Shown: positions 11,701-21,404 of the stretch, one piece after another
How the letters are laid out: each line of letters starts with the position of its first letter
Numbering within the stretch: the stretch's first letter is position 1
Assembly: GCA_025267735.1 (NCBI GenBank)
Contig: CM046299.1
Location: 38,330,887-38,394,886 of the forward strand
Reading direction: 5' to 3'
From: Mactra quadrangularis
Lineage: Eukaryota; Mollusca; Bivalvia; Venerida; Mactridae
DNA: 64,000 nt
Translations under genes and position numbers: made by a program
The notes under the pieces: generated by a model
What the model saw: only the letters and a program-made list of their open reading frames with translations
Databases searched by the model: none
What the model was told of the DNA's origin: nothing

Positions 11701-14700
11701 AATTCATAGGAAAAGTAACAAAATGTTAATTATATAAAGTTTCCATTTCATTCCTCATCATTTAGGTTTACCTTCTTTGCTCAGATATATTTTATAATGA
11801 TCAACTTATTCTTCAGCAACAAGTTAACAATATCTCCCTGTTAGGAGTAAAACTGATATTAAATATCAAATTTTCATGGAAGAATTTAACCTTAAGCAAT
11901 GGATCAACCTGGATCCTCCAAATTTTAACAAGTCTCCTAACTAGTTTTCCTTGACTCTATTCTTCAGCAGCACTCAACTCTTCAAAAAGGAATTAAGGTC
12001 TTCAGAAAACTGATATTAAGTATCAAATTTTGATGTATGGGCATCACCTTCAATGATTGAAACTTAACCTGGACCCTCAAAATTGATAGGTGTATTTGAT
12101 TGTTCTATTCAAGGTCAATATTACCATTACGGTTATGATAATACGCATCAGACCATGCTGTCAATACAATAATGTTTGTAGTACAAAATAAGAAAATCAA
12201 AAGTATTTCTTACTTCTTTCAAGTTTGTCAATGTTTCTGGACTTATTGTAAAATTTATTGGTTTTGGTTTAATTTTCTCTACCTGGTCTGGTTCCTGAAA
12301 CAAACAATACATACAGTTGTCTCCAAAAGTTCTTAGACAAATACAACTTTGACAAAAACAGATTGTGCATACCCCAAGTAATTTCATTGTAATAATTTAT
12401 TTTATTACATGTACATTTGTATATTTACTGACATCAGTTTGAATCATACGCTGATAAAATTAATACATGTAATGTTGAATTTGGAATTTGCTCAAATGAC
12501 TTTTTCTTCCCTTTTTCAAGTATACATGATGTGATCTATTCTAAAAACTGGATTTTATCCAAGAACTTTTGGAGGGCACTGTATATCTTACTAAATAGCA
12601 ATTGTACGCCAATAAATATCAAACAGGTAGGTACCGTCTACGAAATTGGGATATGAAAGTGGTTGCCCGAACAGGTCAATAAAGCAGCTAGCACAATAGT
12701 TTGTTTGTAGAAATTAGGTTGCCGTAAAGTATTTTTAGTTGCTCGAACTAGAATTGGTTGTGCCAGGCAACAGGACACCCACTAATTTTATAGACTGTAT
12801 GTAGGTCCCTGGAATCTATAAAAGCTGGATTAACAGTCACATGTGCTACTGACTGTGTTTACCAACTAATTAAGCTACTCAATGGTACCTAAACTTGAAT
12901 AACTTGAAATTTCATCCTGAACACAATTTTAAAGTTGATTAGTCTATAAACATTATCAAAAGATAATTTAAGTGATCATTCTAACAACAATAAATAAAAT
13001 TTACCTTGTATTCAACAATAAACTCACACTGTTTACTTAAATCTTTATTAAGTAATGATCTCTTCATATCTACCTTGAGTTGATACTAAAATATATGAAT
13101 ATAATTTATACTACTTTGAGTTGATACTACAATATATGAATCTATATTATTAAATTTGCGACTTTCCTGTTTTGTGGAAGAAACTGCGCAGCTTTGAATA
13201 AATCTTTTGTTTGTGGCTGGAGCACCTATATACAGGCATATCAAGTTGACAATTCTTTTTTGACAAAGCCTCTTGATATTTGCAAAAACTGCCAAAAATC
13301 AACAAAAATATTGGTTTTTTGTGTCTAAAAATAGTTTTAGATAAAACTAAAAATAGACCAAACTCCCCGCAGCGGTTATTTCCCTTTATTGTCATTACCT
13401 AAAGCCCGTGCTTGCACGGGCTCCCATCTAGTATTATTTATATTAACAGTATAAAGTCAACAATCAAAATCAGAAAGTAAACGCAGCAAAACTTACAAGA
13501 GATTTTTTGCAAGACTGAAGCAAGTAAGTTACTCAATCCCAACCAAGCAACCATTCTAAAAATTAATGGTACTTCGTTAAGAAGATACTTTAATATTTGT
13601 AAAGACAGTGTCTGATTGGTCAATGAAATGAATAGGCACACTCTATCTGATGTTATTATAATATCAGATATAAATAAGATGTAGTTTAAAATGATGCACA
13701 GTGGATTTTGTAGGAATATCCCTCAGAAGTATTTTGGAATTTTGTGAGTCAAAATCCTAGATCTCGAGTTTAATGGCAGTTCAATGGGCAATTTTGAAAC
13801 TGAGTACAAAACACAAACTTGGAAGACAACAAGAGTGTGTTCAAAACAGACTGTCAATGCAAAACCAGTATGAAGTAATACCGGTAAAAAAGTCTTCAAT
13901 CTGTATTTTCTATGCGGCAGGGAATTACATGACTGAATGTTCATTTCACACAACAAAGTCACAGTAGGCCTATCACTTACCATAATATTGACAAACACAC
14001 CATGATATGTTTCATATAATGTTTTATTTGGTTTTGGTTTCAATGGAACTTCAAATGGAATTTCTGTTTTACCATTAGGAAATTTACCAGGTTTGGCAAC
14101 CTCTAATGGATAGAAGAGTAACTGTATAGGCTGAAATAAACAAGTAAATCTGTGAGCTAATGCTCACTAGTGATACCCCCGCCAAAATCTAAAAATATGC
14201 GACAAACAGGAAGTAGATGAGCAAGGAGCATGAAATCGCTTTACACCACATGGGACTATAGGATGAAGCAATATGCAAAGTTTCAGGCTGCTGCATGGTA
14301 TAGTTGCTGAGAAAACTGTGACGGAAATTTTGTAACGGACGGACGGACGCACGCACGCACGCACGCACACACGCACGGACAAGGGTAAAACAGTATACCC
14401 CCCTCTTCTTCGAAGCGAGGGTATAATAAAATACTAGTAATAAGACAACAGCAAATACTTTTTTGTACTAATATACTGTAAAAAATGTTAAGATTTAAAA
14501 AAGAAATGTAACATGAACAAAAATTCCAAGTAAATGGCACTTGTATATAGGAGCGGGCATGGCTAAGTGGTTAAAACATCGGACTGGTAATCATTGGATA
14601 GCAAGCTCCATGTTAATTTAAAGCCCATCCAAAACCTACCCTGTTGCTTCCTTATGCAAGAAACTTTATCCTACAAGCTTAATACCAGGGGACCTGGATC

Positions 14701-17648
14701 AAGCTTGACAAATATTAATCTAAGTTGTAAAATCTTGTTTTACAATCAAGCTAAAATAAATTACTATATTATTATGACTTGTATATCATTTCAATTAAGG
14801 TGCATTTTAAAACTATTGTTTGAAGTCTCATTAATACAACAAATAGTCTGTGAAATCATCCTATATGATTATATCATTAAGGTGTTCATATCAATATAAA
14901 ATTGAATAATTCCACAAACCTTTAATGAGTTATAAAATGCTTCAAATACTCCGACACTTTTAGCACTAAGTTGTAAGTTGACAGAACCTTCCATAGTTAG
15001 AGTAACACCTTGATGTTGTAATTCTCCTTTACTCTGTACCACAACAACTCCAGCAACAATATCCTACATGTAGAAAATATCAACAACGTTTACATTGTAA
15101 GGTTTCCAACTGTTTAGAAAATATTATAATTCCTTTTATTCGGAAATATGTATCAAAGTGACAGAATCACTGAACTTAAAATGAAGAGCCCTTTTAGAAT
15201 AGGTCTTAAGTGAAATACCTACTAGCATAGGTAGCTGGCATGATTCCGTGACAAAATCACTAATCTGGGGGTCCTACTAAAGACCCCAAGACGCCCCAAG
15301 ACACCCCAAGACTCCTATTTTTCACTATGAATTATATTGTTTCATTAAAATAAGAAGAATATAATATTTTTAATAAGTTTATATGCAAGTTTTGCAAAGA
15401 AGTAAAGATATTTGCGCCCCAAGACTCATATTCAACTACCCCAAGACGCATTATTAAAATGTCCCAAGACACATGTAATCACACTTGAACACATGTAGCA
15501 TAGATTAGTAGAAATTTTATTACATATTATTGTTCTTTTAAGATGGGAGGTTATGTTGTACATCTATGATGTTTATATTCACGTTTTTTCTTCTTACTTT
15601 GTTGTAATACATAGCATTTATAGCAGAATGCATGCCCAAAGACACATTTGGTTTCCCCAAGACACTTTCAGTTAACCCGAATCACATATTCGACATAGAT
15701 TTTCTTTGACCTGCATGACAAAGTTTTCCTTAAAATATTAATGTTTTGTATATATGAACAAATTACGATGACTCTAAGATTAAATTATAAAATATGCCGG
15801 TTTTTTGTATTTTGTTCGTTCCATATTCTTTATATGTTATATATAGCAATCTGCCCCAAGACACATTATGGTTATTACCTCCCTTTATACTTATTCATAC
15901 TATGGTAATTTCGCTGTATTACTCTGTATGAACAACCAAGTATTTATGATTATCACATATAAAAGTAGGGAATTAGTGCTAAAGATGTAGCACTAGATAA
16001 TTTTAACCGTTTGTTAGAAGTTGTTTATTAACAAGTCAGTGTTAAAGTTGTTTATTGTTGGCAGTTTAAGGTGTCTTAGGGCAGTTAAATGTGTCTTGGG
16101 GCGCGACTACATTCATTCCTTCGCAAAAAAATCCATAAAAACTTCTATATATGTTTTAGCAATAATTACTCTTCTTCATTTCACAGAAATAATATAATTT
16201 ATATTCAAAATTAGGAGTCTTGGGGCGACTTGGGGTGTCTTGGGGCGTCTTGGGGTCATTAGTAGGACCGCTTATCTGGGTACGGTTAACTGGATCCTGT
16301 CAGTGCCTAATTATTTGTTCATCACAATTTGTGAGCTAATAGAAGAAATCCGAAACATTATTGAGGAATCTCAGAATTACTTATAAGATATTTATCAATT
16401 GTCAAACCCTGCTACATAATGATTAAAAGAAAGATGTGTTTGGCATCAGTACAGGATGTACAGTGAACTCGACAGTTCCGGGTCATCGACAATTCCGGGT
16501 CACTTTTTTAAAATAGTACAGATGATTCCTTAATAATTCAATATTTTGATTATATGATAGTTAAGTCATGTACACTAACCACTTAGCTACTGTTACACAA
16601 ACTTTCCATGTTAACATTTCTCTACCGGAAGTCATAGTCATGAAACACTAAACAGCGTCTTTTCCAACCAATGCGAAAGTACGTGAACGTTTCGTCCATG
16701 CGTTCGAAAAAACAGCGATTTATATCCACAATTTAGATAAAATAAGTCCTTATTGCACATCATTTTGCTGGAAAATTATCGGTGAACACGATTTAACTCA
16801 TAGATTTGTTTAATCTAATTACTGTTAGACAATAATGCAGACAATTTGACCTGGTAAGCACGTGACAATTACGGGTCAAAACTTAACCCGTATTATATAC
16901 AATCATTTATTTTTATTAAAAAGTATTTTTTTAACATTTAAAATTGATTTTATACATAATTTTATCCCATATGTTAGATATTTGTCAATTAAATACAATT
17001 ATTGTTTGACATTTTGAGTTTTACTTTTTACATGCAACTAATTGTATTTATGGTACTTGTTTTTATATGCAATAGGTAATTGCAAGTGACATGATTAGAT
17101 CTTTAATTTACGAGCTTTATTTTTGTTTAACTTGGAAGAAACTATGAGATAAAGTCTTTATTGACAAAAAGTCGGCTGTTTTATTGATTTTAACCCTGTT
17201 GAGACCACTCCGGATTAAAGAGACAAGCATCTGTCACGTGACCCGGAATTGGCAAGTGCGACCCGTAACTATCGAGTTTGCAACATGCAATTTCGAAAAT
17301 TGTAGGAAATTACAAGCAAATAAACACTATTAATTTATTATAGCATGGTAAGGTGGAAGTATTTGTTTATCAATTTATGCAGGTTTGATTCCCACAACTT
17401 TCGTTTTGAAGAGACACGCATCGTTTGTTTCGTAACTGACCCGGAACTGTCGAGTTCACTGTAGCTGTGCTACGCCCCTGCGCTGTTTACACCAAAAATA
17501 CAGATTTGCAATGGTTGTAACGAGGAGGAATATAAAGTTTATAAATATATATGCGATAACTCAGAAATAATTATCAGATAACTAAAATAATTACCCCATC
17601 TCTGTATATTTTGTTAACTTTTTTCAATCTGATATCGATAGTCGCCAT
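8717..17648 (-). CDS. VPS26C: VPS26C (DSCR3), retriever complex subunit, 9 exons
   Basis: Arrestin-fold subunit of retriever (VPS35L-VPS26C-VPS29), which recycles SNX17-bound cargo from endosomes to the cell surface. Exons in coding order: 17648-17595, 15063-14920, 14130-13981, 13085-13005, 12294-12214, 11657-11577, 10896-10800, 10160-10035, 8799-8717. All have GT/AG borders and keep frame, giving 298 residues, against about 297 in the human protein. Recognised stretches include SVNLQLSAKSVGVFEAFYNS, LYETYHGVFVNI, DMKRSLL, ITKPLTGE, QLVRVETCGCAEGYA, IQIADGDV, FPRLFTCPTL and DDHLVTENFP near the C-terminus, matching the family from end to end. Start chosen at MATIDIRLKKVNKIYRDG. No missing or broken segment. 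The introns are full of transposon remnants, and intron 1 (2.5 kb) is mostly two TIR elements. Exon joins are by eye. Confidence 0.95.
8985..9145 (-). mobile_element. tRNA-like SINE head in VPS26C intron 8
   Basis: On the minus strand, a tRNA-like segment with an A-box-like TGGTGCAATGG and B-box-like GGTTCAATTCC lies about 40 bases apart. Stems are imperfect, so a retroposon relic is favoured over a tRNA gene. Confidence 0.45.
9695..9985 (-). mobile_element. SINE, family A, in VPS26C intron 8
   Basis: Shares GTGTCAACACAATTTAGG, CTTTCCTGGACCCTTGTC, CCAGTACTCACCTAC and AAATTTTCATGGAAGGGTAT with the copy at 52985-53195, in the opposite orientation. Its tRNA-like head (near 9890-9960) is decayed. 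Confidence 0.7.
10235..10485 (-). mobile_element. SINE, family C, in VPS26C intron 7
   Basis: Shares TTGGTGCAA(T/G)GGAATTA, CTTGCT(G/A)AAGGAAAT and a CCTGGTGAACCCCAGAC-type B-box region with the copy at 18650-18860. A piece resembling its other end (TATGTATCAATCTCCTTGGG) is at 18045. Orientation inferred from the B box. Confidence 0.5.
11135..11425 (-). mobile_element. SINE, family B, in VPS26C intron 6
   Basis: Related to 23048-23395: shared GTTTAACRCCNTAGCAACACA, GTTCCTGGAAAG-type, TACTTTCATCAGTGA and GAGGGAGAATG segments. The minus strand ends in a tRNA-like head with B-box GGGTTCGATTC at about 11380. Confidence 0.6.
12314..12581. mobile_element. Tc1/mariner-like MITE in VPS26C intron 5 of the gene
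   Basis: Inverted ends (CTCCAAAAGTTCTTAGA left, TCCAAGAACTTTTGGAG right), outer bases CAGT/ACTG, flanked by TA on both sides (12312-12313, 12582-12583). A degenerate, longer relative lies at 36620-37374. Its left end is only 20 bases from the 12294 exon border, inside the splice acceptor neighbourhood. Confidence 0.65.
13071..13141 (-). repeat. VPS26C: Small duplication of a VPS26C splice acceptor
   Basis: TTGAGTTGATACTA followed by ATATATGAAT occurs at about 13075 and again at about 13110. The segment includes the exon-4 acceptor and first exon bases, so a second acceptor-like site lies about 35 bases farther into the intron on the minus strand. The nearer copy is used in the exon model because it keeps frame with no extra residues. 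Confidence 0.55.
13150..13422 (-). other. Unidentified 81-codon frame with GC hairpin
   Basis: An open frame on the minus strand (13395-13150) sits inside a VPS26C intron, with a perfect hairpin beside it, AGCCCGTGC-TT-GCACGGGCT (13403-13422). No motif is recognised. It lacks splice context linking it to VPS26C. A repeat-derived fragment is the best guess. Confidence 0.25.
14173..14424 (-). mobile_element. 252-bp TIR element with microsatellite (copy 1)
   Basis: Short terminal inverted repeats: ATACCCCCGC at the left and GCGAGGGTAT at the right. It carries a (GGAC)n/(GCAC)n-type tract at 14335-14378. The same 252-bp element lies inverted at 35370-35621 in LIPE. Similarity continues past the TIR to 14141 (CAAGTAAATCTGTGAGC), stopping ten bases from the VPS26C exon-3 acceptor at 14131. 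Open frames across the tract are artefacts of low complexity. Confidence 0.8.
14548..14650 (+). mobile_element. Degenerate tRNA-derived head
   Basis: TGGCTAAGTGGTTAAAACAT resembles a tRNA A-box/D-arm region and GGACTGGTAATC an anticodon arm; the B box is not intact. Probably the start of a decayed SINE rather than a functional tRNA. Confidence 0.4.
15270..16269. mobile_element. 1,000-bp TIR element with CCCCAAGAC reiterations
   Basis: Sits in VPS26C intron 1. Left end GGTCCTACTAA, right end TTAGTAGGACC, with TIRs of at least 48 bp that continue through CCCCAAGACGCCCC. The 9-mer CCCCAAGAC or its inverse is repeated in both terminal blocks and again singly inside (15418, 15440, 15655, 15853, 16095). 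TATCTGGG/AATCTGGG lies just outside each end, a possible imperfect target duplication. No transposase frame. Superfamily not assigned. Confidence 0.75.
16461..17461. mobile_element. 1,001-bp Tc1/mariner-like non-autonomous element
   Basis: Perfect 25-bp terminal inverted repeats beginning CAGTGAACTCGACAGTTCCG, flanked by TA at 16459-16460 and 17462-17463. The TA duplication and CAGT ends fit the IS630-Tc1-mariner group. CCGGGTCA-type motifs recur inside both ends (16493, 16874, 17239, 17264). No open frame of useful length. It sits 132 bases from VPS26C exon 1. Confidence 0.8.
17637..17648 (-). promoter_or_regulatory. VPS26C: TISU/YY1-like start context of VPS26C
   Basis: The start codon is embedded in CAAAATGGCGAC, close to the YY1-binding TISU consensus (SAASATGGCGGC), which marks genes with very short 5' UTRs. 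Beside it the minus strand has CTGATCACATGACC (17654-17667), whose + strand core TCATGTGA resembles an MITF/TFE M-box. Binding is not shown; this rests on motif match. Confidence 0.4.
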
Positions 17649-18649
17649 TTTGAACGGTCATGTGATCAGATGGTATAAAGCCAAGTTTAACCCGTATTAG
17701 TACGGAATTTATAGTCTGCACTGCACAGTAGACTGGTAGTAAGTGAATGAATTAAAGGAATCACTGTAACAAGAATAAAATTAATACAAATCTATGACTA
17801 CATAAGGCACATTTCTTGGGCCATAGATCTTTTAGCGCTATATATGTACTTTTCTTCAACACTTTAAAGAATCAAATTTAGGCATAAATATCAATATGTT
17901 TGTAGATTCCATGACTAAATGGATCTATATACAAATGTATTATTATATAATATATGTACATAAAATATTGTTGCATTTTATATAAGTGTACCATAGGTTA
18001 TTCCTTGACTGAAAGCTAATACACCGGTCACTTGGCTACTTGCATCTATGTATCAATCTCCTTGGGGGATTCTGTCCCTTCATTTTCATTGTTATTAATT
18101 ATTGTCAACTATTTTATTATTTTTTGGTTACATTTTATGCACAAATAAAATAACAACATATTTGTCTTCTTCCTATTTAAGTAGCTCACTGTGATTAACA
18201 AGTTATATTTTATCAAATTTTAAAGTAAGATATTTATATTTATTTTTTTCTGTAAATTTTTAAACTATTGAACTATTAAACTCACATTTATTTAATAAAT
18301 TAAAAACTGTGATATATTTAATCAATAATTTCTATATTTTTAATTATGATAAGAATATAACTAGGCTTAAAACTAAAACTAAAAGCAATATATATGTGTA
18401 CTTTTTAACTAGTGAATATCTAAGATTTATATAGTATTTGTCGTAAAATCTTTTTAAATTGTGTATGTTTTATATAAATGTATTTATAATACGTAATTTT
18501 CTCTGTGTTAGTAGCTTATGTTTAGTTTGTAAGTGTATTAATATGTAATATTCCTCTGTGTTAGTCGGTCAAAAGCTATACATAGCTTATGTTTATTATT
18601 GTATGTACAAACCGACAGTAAATAAAATTTGTATTTGTATTTGGGGAGT

Positions 18650-18860
18650 CTTAAATTTTACTTGGCTACATGTAGCCAACAAATTGGTGCAATGGAATTA
18701 TACCCCTCTCCCAGGTTCTCAATTACTCCTAGGTGAAGAGAAGCAATTACAAATAAAATTCTTGCTAAAGGAAATAAGAATTCTAACTCTGGTGAGGTTT
18801 GAACCTGGGACTTCTTGATTCCTAACCAAATGTCCCATTACTAGAGTATTGGTCCAACTT
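18650..18860 (-). mobile_element. SINE, family C
   Basis: Shares TTGGTGCAATGGAATTA, CTTGCTAAAGGAAATAAG and a B-box-like GGTTCAAACC (minus strand, about 18795) with the copy at 10235-10485. A weaker relative is at 20620-20755. Confidence 0.5.
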
Positions 18861-19316
18861 TGTGCAACATAACTTTTTGCTCATTTGGATTACATTTGAC
18901 TTTATCTAATATGTAAGATGCGTCTTGATAACAACGATATATGAATATAATAGAATATAAATTTATTTATATACATGTACACATATACTTACACGCATAT
19001 ATAAATTAACACATAATTCTTATTACTTCCAAATAGGTTTGAAATTACCAAGAATGACGTATGCCATCTAGACACTGCCATATGATAATTATATTCAGAC
19101 CTTATGAGACAAATTCATGAAATAAGCTTTTAATAATTTTGTTTGTAATAAATAACAAAAGCACAATTTAAATAGCACAGATCTGTTTATTAGCCTAAAT
19201 GTACATAGGTACCTTATTTTACAAGAAAATCTACATATAAAATCAAAGCTTTATTACAAAACATTATATCATACATAACAATAGTAATCATTCTATGACA
19301 GTATATCAGGGCAACT

Positions 19317-19386
19317 TCTCGTTCTCAGAAGCTATCAAGATTCCCAATACTAGACTCTAGAATCTTGATAACCTCGGGTACGAGAA
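19317..19386. repeat. Foldback element
   Basis: TATCAAGATTC and GAATCTTGATA pair perfectly around a short loop, with outer CGTTCTC/GAGAATG-type pairing. About 70 bases in all. Probably a miniature inverted-repeat element. Confidence 0.55.
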
Positions 19387-21023
19387 TGATCAGGGCAATG
19401 AAGCTTGCCTTTTTTTGCTCTTTGCTATGCAGAAATAGTTACTTAGAAACATCTATTCTCTGATAAGACCTGCCCCTGTATCTGTTTCCCTGCCTTTTTC
19501 TTAATCCTAGAATAATCACTACATAATACATGTAGTGAAAACAAAATTATAAAGAAGTGTAAATATAGCTTGAAAACATGAAAGTAAAATAGAGTAAACA
19601 CAACTTGAAAACATGATGTAAACACAGCCTAATATCAGTGAATAAAGAATGAGCCATGCATTCAATCTTGTACATGAAAAGTATCATAATTGAAAACCAA
19701 GATAACCTCTGGAATACAAGAATACCATGCATGCTACCATTCTTATACAGACACATGCTGTATGCATGTGTATATTTTATCTCTTTCCCGTTAATACATA
19801 ATACTTCTTAAGTATATTTTACTTGAAACATGAGATTTATTCCTCATTTGTTCATACTGTATTGATATACAATACATTTTTCATATGGATACATGTAGTC
19901 CAAACAAAAGGCAGCAAGCAAAAACCAATGAAGTGTGTACAATGTCTCTTCAATGGTTCCAGGCTTTGGCAAAAGCCTTTGGACAAATGGTATATATAAT
20001 AGTAACAATCAAAGGTAACTCTTTGATTCTAAGAATTAGAAAACAAAACTCTAGAATGAAAGAAATATACAGTCACACATACAGAAGTATACAAACTAAA
20101 AATGGATCAACTTATGACAGGCAGGATATACAAGTATGCTTTGACTAGCATAAATAAACAAAACAAAACTCAACATCCTTTAAAAGGAATGCTCCAAAAT
20201 TCTATAAATACAAAAAGATACTGTTAACTGAAACATAACACATGATATAAATTTAAAACAATTATAATTATTATGCTACCATTTATCAACATTCTATCAA
20301 CTTTTCAAGGAATGGTAAAACCAGCTGCAATTATAATTTTTTATGGTCTCTGGTTGGATGACAGCACATTAAAATGTGCCAAAATATGCTAATAAGTAAA
20401 GTACCAAACAATCTATTCAACAACCCTAATGCTAGCTTGACACATCTAGCTAACAAACAACACAATTTGAGGAGCACAAATCATAAATCTTTACTTCTGG
20501 GTTGGACACCCCAATGCTACACCATTCACAAACATCAATAAAACCCACTACACAATCTTGTTTGATAAATCATGACCTTCGAAATCACTAACAAATACGT
20601 GACCCTGGTAGTACCCATTTCCCCCTGAGATAAATGGTACATTTGCAAGAAAACTCCTTGCTATAAGATTTAAGCAGTGATCCACAAGGGATTAAAACCC
20701 TGTCACTACCCCAATGCATAAGTTGTTGTCTACTGAATCAGATTGGGAACACCATCTTCTGAGCTTAGAGTTTGTGAAGAGTTAACAATAAACATGCTCA
20801 TGTTAAATGTCTTGCCTGATAATTAATCATAGAGGAATTATCAAAACTAGTCTATGAAATGACAGTTCTTGTGTGCAGGTCTATTAGTAACTGCAAGGAG
20901 AATTAATACCAATTTTTATGTCATTGGAGTAAAGATGACTAATATAATGCTCCTGAAATGCCCCTGAGACTGTGTCAACACTGATAATAAACACCAGTAA
21001 TATCCATACAACCTTATATAATT

Positions 21024-21290
21024 ATTGTTGAATTTTATTCAACTGTCACATTAACCCTGCAAATATAAATATTTGATATTAATTTTGTTTGAAAATCCCT
21101 GCACATAGATATGGATAACATGATATAGTGAGTACAAAAGTTTTGTAGTCAGTATCTAAATCTATAGGGTTAATGTATGCATCCCTGACTAATGAGTAAA
21201 ATTTAACAAAAGTACAAAAGCATTGTAGTAAGTATTTAAATCAATGGGGTTAATGTATGCATCCCAGAAAGTTGAATAAAATTTTACAAT
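21024..21290. mobile_element. Foldback MITE, family P1
   Basis: Starts ATTGTTGAATTTTATTCAAC and ends with GTTGAATAAAATTTTACAAT. The GGGTTAATGTATGCATCCC core occurs twice, so it looks internally duplicated relative to the 145-bp copy at 1775. Lies just downstream of the RPE stop codon, possibly in its 3' UTR. Confidence 0.6.
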
Positions 21291-21404
21291 ATGTCATTCA
21301 GACAATAGAAAAAAATGATGTCCACAGAATCCAATCTAAGCAACAAGATGTCCAACCCAGTAGCCTAGATTAATGATATCAACATTCTAGTACTTCTATC
21401 ACTA

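Larger units (their letters stand above)
17649..21404. other. Between VPS26C and RPE; no gene seen
   Basis: AT-rich. The first 150 bases hold the VPS26C promoter. Small elements at 18650-18860, 19317-19386 and 21024-21290 are listed separately. The part nearest 21404 is presumably RPE 3' UTR, but no single poly(A) site stands out. A TAAATAAAATTTGTATTTGTATTTG-like tail near 18620 resembles a LINE 3' end; the body is not recognisable. Confidence 0.45.

Noticed and set aside
14167..14540. Frames with repeated [10 protein letters not shown], and 35339-35627
   Set aside because: They are translations of a tetranucleotide microsatellite in a transposable element.
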